DNA of 64,000 bases from Variovorax paradoxus (GTDB taxonomy: Bacteria > Pseudomonadota > Gammaproteobacteria > Burkholderiales > Burkholderiaceae_C). Both the position numbers and the translations under genes were made by a program. The notes under the pieces are model-generated. The model was not told where the DNA came from and made no database searches. It worked only from the letters and a program-made list of their open reading frames with translations. The DNA lies in NCBI RefSeq assembly GCF_902712855.1, contig NZ_LR743507.1:1784001-1848000 (forward strand), read 5' to 3'. This document shows positions 27,278 to 34,933 of this stretch, piece after piece; within the stretch, counting starts at the first letter, position 1, and each line of letters begins with the position of its first letter.

Positions 27278-28540
27278 ATGAAGACCCAAGAGACAACCGC
27301 CCACCAGGCGGATTCGCGCTATGCCATGGCGCGCCTGGCCCTCACGCTGCTCGTCATGACCGTCGGCAGCAGCGGCATGTACGTGGTGTCGGTGATGCTG
27401 CCCGCGGTGCAGACCGAGTTCGGCATCGATCGGGCCGAGGCCTCGCTGCCCTACACGCTGCTGATGCTGGGCTTCGGCTTCGGCGGCGTGCTCATGGGCA
27501 AGCTGGCCGACCGCGTCGGCGTGATGTGGCCGCTGCTGATGGGCTCTGTCTTTCTCGGCGTCGGCTATGTCGCCACGGGCCTGTCGGGCGGCATCGTGTC
27601 GTTCACCGTCGTGCAGGCCCTGCTGGTCGGCCTGCTGGGCAGCTCGGTGGCGTTCGCGCCGCTGGTGGCCGACACCTCGCTGTGGTTCGTCAAGCGGCGC
27701 GGCATCGCCGTGGCGGTGTGCGCGAGCGGCAACTATCTGGCGGGCGCGGTGTGGCCGCCGATCGCGCAGCACTTCGTCGACACCGTGGGCTGGCGCCAGA
27801 CCTACATCGGCATGGGCATCTTCTGCGGCGTGTCGATGGCGCTGCTGGCGCTCTTCTTCCGCGCCCGCCCGCCCGCGCTGGCCGAGGCCGCGCCCGCGGC
27901 GCCGGGTGCCACCGCGGTGCGCGACATGACGCGGCCCTTCGGCCTGAGCACGGGCACGGCGCAGGGCCTGCTGTGCGTGGCCGGGGTGGCCTGCTGCGTA
28001 GCGATGGCGATGCCGCAGGTGCACATCGTGGCGTACTGCGGCGACCTGGGCTACGGTCCGGCACAGGGCGCGATGATGCTGTCGCTGATGCTGGGCTTCG
28101 GCATCGTGAGCCGGCTGGTGTCGGGCGCCATCTGCGACCGCATCGGCGGGCTGCGCACGCTGATGCTCGGCGGCGTGCTGCAGTGCGTGGCGCTGCTGCT
28201 GTTCCTGCCCTTCGACGGGCTGGTGCCGCTCTACGTGATCTCGGCGCTGTTCGGCCTGTTCCAGGGCGGCATCGTGCCCTCGTACGCGATCATCGTGCGC
28301 GAGCACTTCCCGCCGAAGGAAGCCGGCGCGCGCGTGGGCACGGTGCTGATGTTCACGCTGTTCGGCATGGCGCTGGGCGGCTGGATGTCGGGCAAGGTGT
28401 TCGACCTCACGGGCAGCTACCACGCAGCCTTCCTGAACGGTATCGCGTTCAACCTGCTGAACGTGAGCATCGCGGCCTTCCTCCTGTTCAGGACGCTTCG
28501 CCGGCCAGGCGGCCTAGCGTCTGCATCGCCCGCTCGCTGA
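27278..28540 (+). CDS. MFS transporter
   Basis: 420 residues with twelve predicted transmembrane helices. The loop motif GKLADRVGVMWPLLMG between helices 2 and 3 is the MFS signature, and SGAICDRIGGLRTLMLGG is its counterpart in the second half. The overall style resembles oxalate/formate- or monocarboxylate-type MFS carriers, but the substrate cannot be read from sequence. A GGAG lies 7 bases before the ATG. Its last 53 bases overlap the convergent MocR-family regulator, which may control it or an unlinked target. Confidence 0.9.
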   Translation: MKTQETTAHQADSRYAMARLALTLLVMTVGSSGMYVVSVMLPAVQTEFGIDRAEASLPYTLLMLGFGFGGVLMGKLADRVGVMWPLLMGSVFLGVGYVATGLSGGIVSFTVVQALLVGLLGSSVAFAPLVADTSLWFVKRRGIAVAVCASGNYLAGAVWPPIAQHFVDTVGWRQTYIGMGIFCGVSMALLALFFRARPPALAEAAPAAPGATAVRDMTRPFGLSTGTAQGLLCVAGVACCVAMAMPQVHIVAYCGDLGYGPAQGAMMLSLMLGFGIVSRLVSGAICDRIGGLRTLMLGGVLQCVALLLFLPFDGLVPLYVISALFGLFQGGIVPSYAIIVREHFPPKEAGARVGTVLMFTLFGMALGGWMSGKVFDLTGSYHAAFLNGIAFNLLNVSIAAFLLFRTLRRPGGLASASPAR

Positions 28541-29906
28541 CCGCGTCCCAGGGGTGGCCGTAGTTGAGCCGCAGGCAGTGGGTGAAGGCGCGCGTGGCCG
28601 AGAAGATCGGCCCCGGCGCCACGCTGATGCCGAGCTCCAGCGCCTGGCGGTGGATCTGCAGCGCGTTCGCCTGCGGCGGCAGCTCCACCCAGAGAAAGTA
28701 GCCGCCCAGCGGCCGCGTGGCGCGCGTGCCCGCTGGAAAGTAATGCCCCACGGCCTGCGCGAAGGTGGCCTGCTGCACCGCCAGCGTCTGCCGCAGCCGG
28801 CGCAGGTGCTTGTCGAGCCCGCCTTTTTCGAGGTAGCCCGCCAGCGCGAGCTGCGACGGCGCCGATGTGGCCAGCGAGGCCGTGAGCTTTTCGCGCGCGA
28901 CCTGCCGCACGAAGCGCCCGGCCGAGGCCCAGCCGATGCGGTAGCCCGGCGCCAGGCACTTCGAGAACGACGAGCAGTGCAGCACCAGCCCCTGCGTGTC
29001 GAAGGCCTTGGCGGGTGCCGGGCGCCGTTCGCCGAAATAGAGCTCGGCGTACACGTCGTCCTCGATCAGCGGCAGCTGGTGCCGCGCCAGCAGCTCGACC
29101 AGCGCCTTCTTCTTCGCGTCGGGCATGAGGCTGCCCAGCGGGTTCTGGAAGGTGGTCATGAGCCAGCAGGCGGTGGGCCTGTGCGCCGCGATGGCCGCTT
29201 CGAGCGCGCCGAGGTCGATGCCTTCGCCCGGATGCGTCGGCACCTCGATGGCGCGCAGGCCGCGGCGCTCCAGCGCCTGCAGCGCGGCATAGAAGGTGGG
29301 CGACTCGACGATCACCGCGTCGCCCGGCCGGGTGACCGCCGCGAGGCAGAGGTTGAGCGCCTCGAGCGCGCCGTTGGTCACCACGATCTCGTCGGCCGGC
29401 GACTGGATGCCCTCCGCCAGGTAGCGCAGCGCGATCTGCCGGCGCAGCGCCGCACTGCCGGGCGTGAGGTCGTCCACCGTGCTCCACGGATCGAGCGACT
29501 TGGCGCTGGCGGCCATGAACTGGCCGAGCCGCTGCAGCGGGAACAGCAGCGGGCTCGGGAACGCCGAGCCGAAGGGCACCACCTTGCGCGACATGCTGGC
29601 CTCGAGGATGTCGAACACCTGCCCGCTCACGTCGAGCGACAGCGGCCCGCCGGCGGGCCGCGAGGTGTGGATGGACTCGGGCGGCGCGTCGCGCAGGCCG
29701 CCGCCGGTCACGTAATAGCCTGAGCGGTCGCGTGCGCGCACCAGCCCGCGCGCCTCGAGCAGGTAGTAGGCCTGGAACACGGTCGACGCACTGACGCCGC
29801 GGCTCTCGCCGGTGTGGCGCACCGAGGGCAGGCGGTCGCCGGTCTTCAGCGTGCCGTTGCGGATCGAGGCCTCGATGTCGGCGGCCAGGGCTTCGTAGCG
29901 CTTCAT
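28488..29906 (-). CDS. MocR/PdxR-family GntR regulator with aminotransferase domain
   Basis: 472 residues from MKRYEALAAD; an upstream ATG (29951) would add 15 residues and run through the direct repeats described separately. The N-terminal GntR winged helix (LKTGDRLPSVRHTGESRGVS, near 20-70) is followed by a fold-type I aminotransferase domain from about 110 on. The PLP lysine is in CSSFSKCLAPGYRIGW, the Asp region is PLIEDDVYAELYFG, and an N-P-L-G motif is present. Such proteins sense PLP or an amino compound. Neither target nor effector is evident. It converges on and overlaps the MFS gene and is divergent from the DUF2970 gene. Confidence 0.9.
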   Translation of the reverse strand: MKRYEALAADIEASIRNGTLKTGDRLPSVRHTGESRGVSASTVFQAYYLLEARGLVRARDRSGYYVTGGGLRDAPPESIHTSRPAGGPLSLDVSGQVFDILEASMSRKVVPFGSAFPSPLLFPLQRLGQFMAASAKSLDPWSTVDDLTPGSAALRRQIALRYLAEGIQSPADEIVVTNGALEALNLCLAAVTRPGDAVIVESPTFYAALQALERRGLRAIEVPTHPGEGIDLGALEAAIAAHRPTACWLMTTFQNPLGSLMPDAKKKALVELLARHQLPLIEDDVYAELYFGERRPAPAKAFDTQGLVLHCSSFSKCLAPGYRIGWASAGRFVRQVAREKLTASLATSAPSQLALAGYLEKGGLDKHLRRLRQTLAVQQATFAQAVGHYFPAGTRATRPLGGYFLWVELPPQANALQIHRQALELGISVAPGPIFSATRAFTHCLRLNYGHPWDAVSERAMQTLGRLAGEAS

Positions 29907-29936
29907 CGGAAGAGGGCGTTCATCCGCCAGCACTTT

Positions 29937-29968
29937 ATCTGCACCGGTCAATTGGAGTGAATCTGCAT
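29937..29968. promoter_or_regulatory. Direct repeats ATCTGCAC/ATCTGCAT, candidate MocR operator
   Basis: ATCTGCAC (29937) and ATCTGCAT (29961) lie 24 bases apart start to start, so on one helical face, just upstream of the MocR-family gene. Direct-repeat operators next to the regulator's own gene are typical of this family. Confidence 0.45.
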
Positions 29969-30004
29969 CTGTTTTTTCTTGCCCGTTCGGGCCACACTCG
30001 GTCC

Positions 30005-30193
30005 ATGTCCAATTTCATGGGCGCGGTGCGCGCCGTTCTCTGGAGCTTCATCGGGCTGGGCGGCCGCCGGGCCGATGCCGACAAGCGGACCTCGCAGGTC
30101 GGCATCCTCCCGCTGATCGGCGTGGCGCTGGTAGTGGTGCTGCTGCTGATCGCAGGACTGATCGCGCTGGCGCGCTTCGCCGCCGGCACATGA
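30005..30193 (+). CDS. DUF2970 small membrane protein
   Basis: 62 residues with one C-terminal transmembrane helix (LPLIGVALVVVLLLIAGLIA, about 35-54). The N-terminal AVLWSFIGLGGRR and the short basic linker match DUF2970, a small inner-membrane family common in betaproteobacteria. An ATG at 29957 would add 16 residues without similarity to the family. The stop overlaps the start of the cytochrome gene (ATGA, 30190-30193), so the two are probably translated together. This suggests a link with membrane electron transport, which is inference only. Confidence 0.78.
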   Translation: MSNFMGAVRAVLWSFIGLGGRRADADKRTSQVGILPLIGVALVVVLLLIAGLIALARFAAGT

Positions 30194-30909
30194 CGGTGCG
30201 CGGACTGCGCTTTCTTGCGCCCGGACTGCTGCTCGCCTGGCACGTCGTGGCGGGCGCGGCCACGCCCGCCACCGTGCCCGACACCATCGAGCAGCGCGTG
30301 GCCGCCTGCATCGCCTGCCACGGCCGCGAGGGCGCCACCAGCAATGCGGGCTACTTCCCGCGCCTGGCGGGCAAGCCGGCCGGCTACCTGTACAACCAGC
30401 TGGTGAGCTTTCGCGACGGGCGCCGCTTCAACACCGACATGGCGTACATGGTGCAGCACATGTCCGACGCCTACCTGCGCGAGATCGCCGACTACTTCGC
30501 GGGGCTCGACCTGCCGTACCCGCCGGTCTCGCCCGCGAGCGACGCCACGCCCGAGGTGCTCGCGCGCGGGCGCACGCTCGCGCTGCAGGGCGACCCTGCG
30601 CGCAGGCTGCCCGCCTGCGTGCAGTGCCACGGTGCCGCGCTCACGGGCGTGCAGCCCGCCACGCCGGGGCTGCTGGGCCTGCCGCGCCTGTATCTGTCCT
30701 CGCAGCTGGGCGCATGGCTCACCAGCGAGCGGCACGCGCAGGCGCCCGATTGCATGGCCGAGGTCGGCCGCCGCATGCAGACCTCGGACGTCAACGCGGT
30801 GGCCAGCTGGCTCGCCACGCAGCCGATGCCTGCCGATGCCAAGCCCGCCGCATCGCTGCCCGCGCCGATGCCCATCGCCTGTGGCGGCACCACCGGGGCG
30901 AACAAGTGA
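30190..30909 (+). CDS. Dihaem cytochrome c, c4/c553-like
   Basis: Periplasmic electron carrier, 239 residues. The Sec signal peptide is MTVRGLRFLAPGLLLAWHVV with cleavage near GAA (residue 24). There are two haem c sites, CIACH near residue 40 and CVQCH near 146, each with downstream methionine candidates (MVQHM; C-terminal MQT/MPAD region). Two homologous c-type domains are typical of cytochrome c4. It starts within the DUF2970 stop and is followed 13 bases later by a trihaem cytochrome, so the three form one operon. Confidence 0.88.
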   Translation: MTVRGLRFLAPGLLLAWHVVAGAATPATVPDTIEQRVAACIACHGREGATSNAGYFPRLAGKPAGYLYNQLVSFRDGRRFNTDMAYMVQHMSDAYLREIADYFAGLDLPYPPVSPASDATPEVLARGRTLALQGDPARRLPACVQCHGAALTGVQPATPGLLGLPRLYLSSQLGAWLTSERHAQAPDCMAEVGRRMQTSDVNAVASWLATQPMPADAKPAASLPAPMPIACGGTTGANK

Positions 30910-30922
30910 CGGAGCCGCGGCC

Positions 30923-32212
30923 ATGAAGCTTCGGCGCGTCGCCTGGACGCTGCTCGGCCTTTTCGTGCTGCTGGCCGTGGCCGCCGGCATCGTCGTGGCG
31001 ATGAACCTGCGCGGCGAAGACCCGCTGCCCGAAAAGGCGGAAGCCTTCCAGGCCACGCCGCAGCTCGTCGAGCGCGGCCGCTACCTCGCGCTGGCCGGCA
31101 ACTGCGCCGGCTGCCACACCACGCGCGGCGGCGCGCCCTATGCGGGCGGGCTGCCGATCGACACGCCCTTCGGCACCGTCTACTCGAGCAACCTCACGCC
31201 CGACAACGGCACCGGCATCGGCAGCTGGAGCAGCGCGCACTTCTGGCGCGCGATGCACAACGGCCGCAGCAAGGACGGCCGGCTGCTGTACCCCGCGTTC
31301 CCGTATCCCAACTTCACGCAGGTCACCCGCGAGGATTCCGACGCCATCTATGCCTACCTGCGCAGCGTGCCCGCCGCCGCGCAGGCGAATCGCGTGCACC
31401 GCCTGCGCTTCCCGTACGACACGCAGGCGGCGCTCGCCGTGTGGCGTGCGCTGTCGTTCAGCCCGGAACCCTTCGTCGCCAACGCGGGCAAGCCCGCCGA
31501 GTGGAACCGCGGGGCCTACCTGGTCAACGGCCTCGGGCATTGCATCGCCTGCCATGGTCCGCGCAATTCGCTGGGCGCCACGGACACGCGGCTCGGCCTG
31601 TCGGGCGGCCTGATCGCGGTGGAGAACTGGTACGCGCCTTCGCTCACCGACCCGCACGAAGCCGGCGTGGCCGACTGGCCCGCGGCCGACGTGGTGGCGC
31701 TGCTGAAGAACGGCGTGTCGCCGCGCGGCTCCGTCATGGGTCCGATGGCCGACGTGGTCTTCCGCAGCACGCAGCATTTGAGCGACGCCGACCTGGGCGC
31801 GATGGCCAGCTACCTCAAGGACCTGCCGAAGGCAGCGGCCGCCGAGGCACCCGAGGCCGCGCCCGCGAAGGCGCCCATCCGCCGCGACGCCGGCACCATG
31901 GCGCGCGGCGCGAAGATCTACGACCAGCGCTGCGCCTACTGCCACGGCGACCAGGGGCAGGGCGCGGTGGGCGCCTATCCGCCGCTCGCGGGCAACCGCG
32001 CCGTCAACATGGCGCAGCCCACCAACCTGATCCAGGTGGTCTCGCACGGCGGCTTCCTGCCGACGACCGCAGGCAATCCGCGTCCCTACGGCATGCCGCC
32101 GTTCGGACAGGTGCTCGACGCGGCCGACGTGGCCGCCGTGCTGACCTACGTGCGCGGTTCCTGGGGCAACGACAGCGCGCCGGTCACGCAGCTCGACACC
32201 ATGCGCCGTTGA
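30923..32212 (+). CDS. Trihaem cytochrome c, dehydrogenase cytochrome-subunit type
   Basis: 429 residues with an N-terminal membrane anchor or signal (LLGLFVLLAVAAGIVVAM). There are three haem c motifs: CAGCH near 55, CIACH near 205 and CAYCH near 335. Segments such as NLTPDNGTGIGSW and MHNGRSKDGRLLYPAFPYPNF are typical of the cytochrome subunits that take electrons from membrane-bound alcohol, gluconate or aldehyde dehydrogenases and pass them to quinone or oxidase. No flavin, PQQ or molybdenum subunit lies beside it. The start is the first ATG after the dihaem gene; the longer frame overlaps that gene. Confidence 0.9.
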   Translation: MKLRRVAWTLLGLFVLLAVAAGIVVAMNLRGEDPLPEKAEAFQATPQLVERGRYLALAGNCAGCHTTRGGAPYAGGLPIDTPFGTVYSSNLTPDNGTGIGSWSSAHFWRAMHNGRSKDGRLLYPAFPYPNFTQVTREDSDAIYAYLRSVPAAAQANRVHRLRFPYDTQAALAVWRALSFSPEPFVANAGKPAEWNRGAYLVNGLGHCIACHGPRNSLGATDTRLGLSGGLIAVENWYAPSLTDPHEAGVADWPAADVVALLKNGVSPRGSVMGPMADVVFRSTQHLSDADLGAMASYLKDLPKAAAAEAPEAAPAKAPIRRDAGTMARGAKIYDQRCAYCHGDQGQGAVGAYPPLAGNRAVNMAQPTNLIQVVSHGGFLPTTAGNPRPYGMPPFGQVLDAADVAAVLTYVRGSWGNDSAPVTQLDTMRR

Positions 32213-32293
32213 GGCCTGCGGTTCCGGCGGTGCGCAGATGCCGCGCGGTACGAGGCACCCGCACGCCGCGGCGCCTGCCCCGCCTGCCCGCGC

Positions 32294-34540
32294 TCAGGGC
32301 GTGGGCAAACCCATCGCCGGATCGCTCACCGTGTGCCTGCCGGTTTCCACGCGGCCGGCGAAGCGGCGGTAGTAAGCCGGGTCCGCATCGCAGGTGACCG
32401 CGAAGTCGTACCACTGGCCACTGTCGGCGAGCTCCCAGTGCTGCTCCTTCGGCGCCGCGCCCGTCACCTCGGCCGTCCACGGACCATCGGTGCGGTAGGC
32501 CACGGGCGCGATGCTGAACCTGCACGTGCCTGCGCCGTCGTTGCGCATGCTCAGGTACACGTTGCCGTTGGCCACGTCGTAGCACACGCGCACCTCGGGC
32601 ACCGGCGTGCCGCCCGCGCGCTGTGCGGCGAGGCTGCCCTTGAAATGGCGGTGGAAACCGTTGGGGCCCAGCACCCACAGGTCGTAGAGGCCGTTGTCCG
32701 CGGCGGCCGGCGTCCACGCGTCGTCGAGTGCCTTGCCTGCCTCCACCGTGTAGCGTCGCGGCAGGCGCTCGAGGTGCAGCTTGTCGTACACATGGAACAC
32801 GGCCGCGGCCTTGCCGGTGTTGGAGAACAGCAGCTGCAGCTTGCCGTTGGCCGCGTCGGCCCTGGCGCTGGTGTGCAGTTCGTACGGCAGCGCGCGCGAG
32901 GGCCGCGTGCCCGTGGCCTGCTGCGGCAGCGCGCCGCCGGTCGGCGGCACCACCTGCGGCAGCACGTCCTGGTCGGCACGCAGCTTGTCGGCCTCGGCCT
33001 TGGTGCGGCTGCCCGCGAGCACCGGCAGCGTCTCCGCGTTGGGCGTGGCGAAGTTGAAGGCGCTCGTGAGGTCGCCGCACACCGCGCGGCGGAACGGGCT
33101 GATGTTGTCTTCCTTCACACCGAAGCGCGCCTCGATGAAGCGCAGCACGGAGGTGTGGTCGAACACCTGCGAGTTGACCCAGCCGCCGCGGCTCCACGGC
33201 GAGATCACGTACATCGGCACGCGCATGCCCGGCCCGTACACGTTGCCGTCGGGCGCGGGCTGCGCCGTGGGAATGCCGGGCGGCGCGGGGTGCGTGAAGT
33301 ATTCGAAGGCCATGTCCTGCGCGGACAGCGTGCTCTTGCCCGCGAGCGTGGCCGCATCGGGATCGGGCGAGGGCGCGGAGGGCGAAGGCACGTGGTCGAA
33401 GTAGCCGTCGTTCTCGTCGAAGTTGACCAGCAGCACGGTCTTGCTCCAGACCTCCGGCACGGCGGTGAGCGCGTCCAGCACCTGCTGGATGTACCACGCG
33501 CCCTGCACCGGGCTCGAAGGGCCGGGGTGTTCCGAGTACACGTCCGGCGGGATCACCCACGAGACCTGCGGCAGCCGGCCGTTCTTCACGTCGGCGCGGA
33601 ACGCGTCCATGATCGCGCCCGCGTCGAAGGCGGCCTGGTCGGCCACCGGCAGCGTGTTGGCCGTGCCCTTGACCAGCGGGTTGCCCGCGTCGTCGCCGGG
33701 CGCGTAGGCCGGCGATGCGCCCTGCGGCAGCGAGGTGTTCACCGGCTTCGGCGACATCTCGTTGGCCTTGCGGTAGGGCTTGAAGCCGAGCAGCGGATTG
33801 CAGCCGTAGTTGTTCGGGATGTTCTGGTAGACCATCCAGCTGACGTTGGCTTCCTGCAGGCGCTCGGCGTAGGTCTTCCACTCGTAGCCCTCGGTCGACG
33901 GGCCGGTCGAGCTCCACGCGTTCACGTTGTTCACGTAGGCCACGTTGGCGCCCGTGGGGCCGTTGGTGCCGGTCCAGTGGAACGATCGGTTGGCGTGCGT
34001 GCCGGTGTGCATCGCGCAGTGGTAGTCGTCGCAGAGCGTGAAGGCGTTGGCCAGCGCGAACTGGAACTGCAGCTCGGCCTCCTGCAGGTAGCCCATCGAT
34101 TGCATGAAGGGCGTCTTGCCGGCCTTCTTGTAGCGCGGCCACTGGTACATGCGCCCGCCGTCCCACGCGTTGTGCGCGTCGACCCAGGTGTGCGGCGTGC
34201 TCGACACGCGCTGTGCGTTGCCTTGCGTGCTGTCGAGGTGGTAGGGCACCACCACGTTGCCGGCGGCGTCGAGCTGCTGCCAGACCTTGCGGCCCGCGGG
34301 CAGCGGAATGGTGAAGCGGTCGCCGAAGCCGCGCACGCCCTTGAGCGTGCCGAAGTAGTGGTCGAACGCGCGGTTCTCCTGCATCAGGATGACGATGTGC
34401 TCGACGTCCTTGATGGTGCCCGTGGCGTTGTTGGCGGGAATGGCGAGCGCGCGGCGGATGCTCGGCGGAAAGGCACTGAGCGCGACGGCGGCGAGGCCGG
34501 TGGTGGCGGTGCCGGTGAGGAACTTGCGGCGTGAATTCAT
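32294..34540 (-). CDS. Tat-exported phospholipase C (PlcN/PlcH type), copy 1
   Basis: 748 residues from MNSRRKFL (an ATG at 34564 would add 8). A Tat signal (RRKFLTG, then ALSAFPPSIRRALA) marks export of the folded enzyme. The phosphoesterase domain (about 45-450) shows HIVILMQENRAFDHYFGTL, FDENDGYFDHVPSPSAPS and DHTSVLRFIEARFGV. Two C-terminal DUF756 domains follow, at about 530-615 (PYELHTSARAD to HRHFKG) and 630-740, the pattern of bacterial phosphocholine-preferring phospholipase C. It hydrolyses phospholipids outside the cytosol. A lipoprotein gene precedes it, and a second such pair lies upstream. Type II secretion genes 4 kb away could release it. Lipid preference unproven. Confidence 0.92.
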   Translation of the reverse strand: MNSRRKFLTGTATTGLAAVALSAFPPSIRRALAIPANNATGTIKDVEHIVILMQENRAFDHYFGTLKGVRGFGDRFTIPLPAGRKVWQQLDAAGNVVVPYHLDSTQGNAQRVSSTPHTWVDAHNAWDGGRMYQWPRYKKAGKTPFMQSMGYLQEAELQFQFALANAFTLCDDYHCAMHTGTHANRSFHWTGTNGPTGANVAYVNNVNAWSSTGPSTEGYEWKTYAERLQEANVSWMVYQNIPNNYGCNPLLGFKPYRKANEMSPKPVNTSLPQGASPAYAPGDDAGNPLVKGTANTLPVADQAAFDAGAIMDAFRADVKNGRLPQVSWVIPPDVYSEHPGPSSPVQGAWYIQQVLDALTAVPEVWSKTVLLVNFDENDGYFDHVPSPSAPSPDPDAATLAGKSTLSAQDMAFEYFTHPAPPGIPTAQPAPDGNVYGPGMRVPMYVISPWSRGGWVNSQVFDHTSVLRFIEARFGVKEDNISPFRRAVCGDLTSAFNFATPNAETLPVLAGSRTKAEADKLRADQDVLPQVVPPTGGALPQQATGTRPSRALPYELHTSARADAANGKLQLLFSNTGKAAAVFHVYDKLHLERLPRRYTVEAGKALDDAWTPAAADNGLYDLWVLGPNGFHRHFKGSLAAQRAGGTPVPEVRVCYDVANGNVYLSMRNDGAGTCRFSIAPVAYRTDGPWTAEVTGAAPKEQHWELADSGQWYDFAVTCDADPAYYRRFAGRVETGRHTVSDPAMGLPTP

Positions 34541-34587
34541 GTGGGCGTTGTTGTGGTTCTTCATGGAGGGTGGGCAAGCGTGGCGGG

Positions 34588-34785
34588 TCAGGGCGCGCAG
34601 CGCAACTCCGGCTTGGTGCCGGTGTCCGGCGTGGCGGGAGGAGCCGGTGTCGTGGGCCCGGTGCCGGTGCCCGGCAGGCCGATGGCACCACCGCCGCCGC
34701 CGCTGCCTCCGCCGCAGGCGGACAGTGCGCAGGCAAGGGTGAACAGCGCGGGCACGAAGCACGCGCGAAGGGAGACGAGTCGCAT
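34588..34785 (-). CDS. Small lipoprotein preceding phospholipase C, copy 1
   Basis: 65 residues from MRLVSLRACF; AGAGGA lies 8 bases before this ATG, which is preferred over one 9 codons upstream. A signal peptide ends in the lipobox LSAC, followed by a glycine-rich stretch (GGGSGGGGG), a Thr/Pro-rich linker (GPTTPAPPATPDTG) and the terminal RCAP. The ending ATPDTG then Cys-Ala-Pro is shared with the second copy at 37210. It is encoded 47 bases before the phospholipase start. Function unknown; it could be a surface or periplasmic partner of the enzyme. Confidence 0.78.
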   Translation of the reverse strand: MRLVSLRACFVPALFTLACALSACGGGSGGGGGAIGLPGTGTGPTTPAPPATPDTGTKPELRCAP

Positions 34786-34933
34786 GGGAAAGATCCTCTT
34801 GGTGTTGTGCACTCGAGGCTAGAAATCCCGAATGACACCGGGATGAATCGAAACGGCGAGGTGTAAGCGCACGTTGCATGCACCCGCACCTCGCCGTGTT
34901 GCGTCATGCCATGACGCGTCGTTCAGCAGGCCG

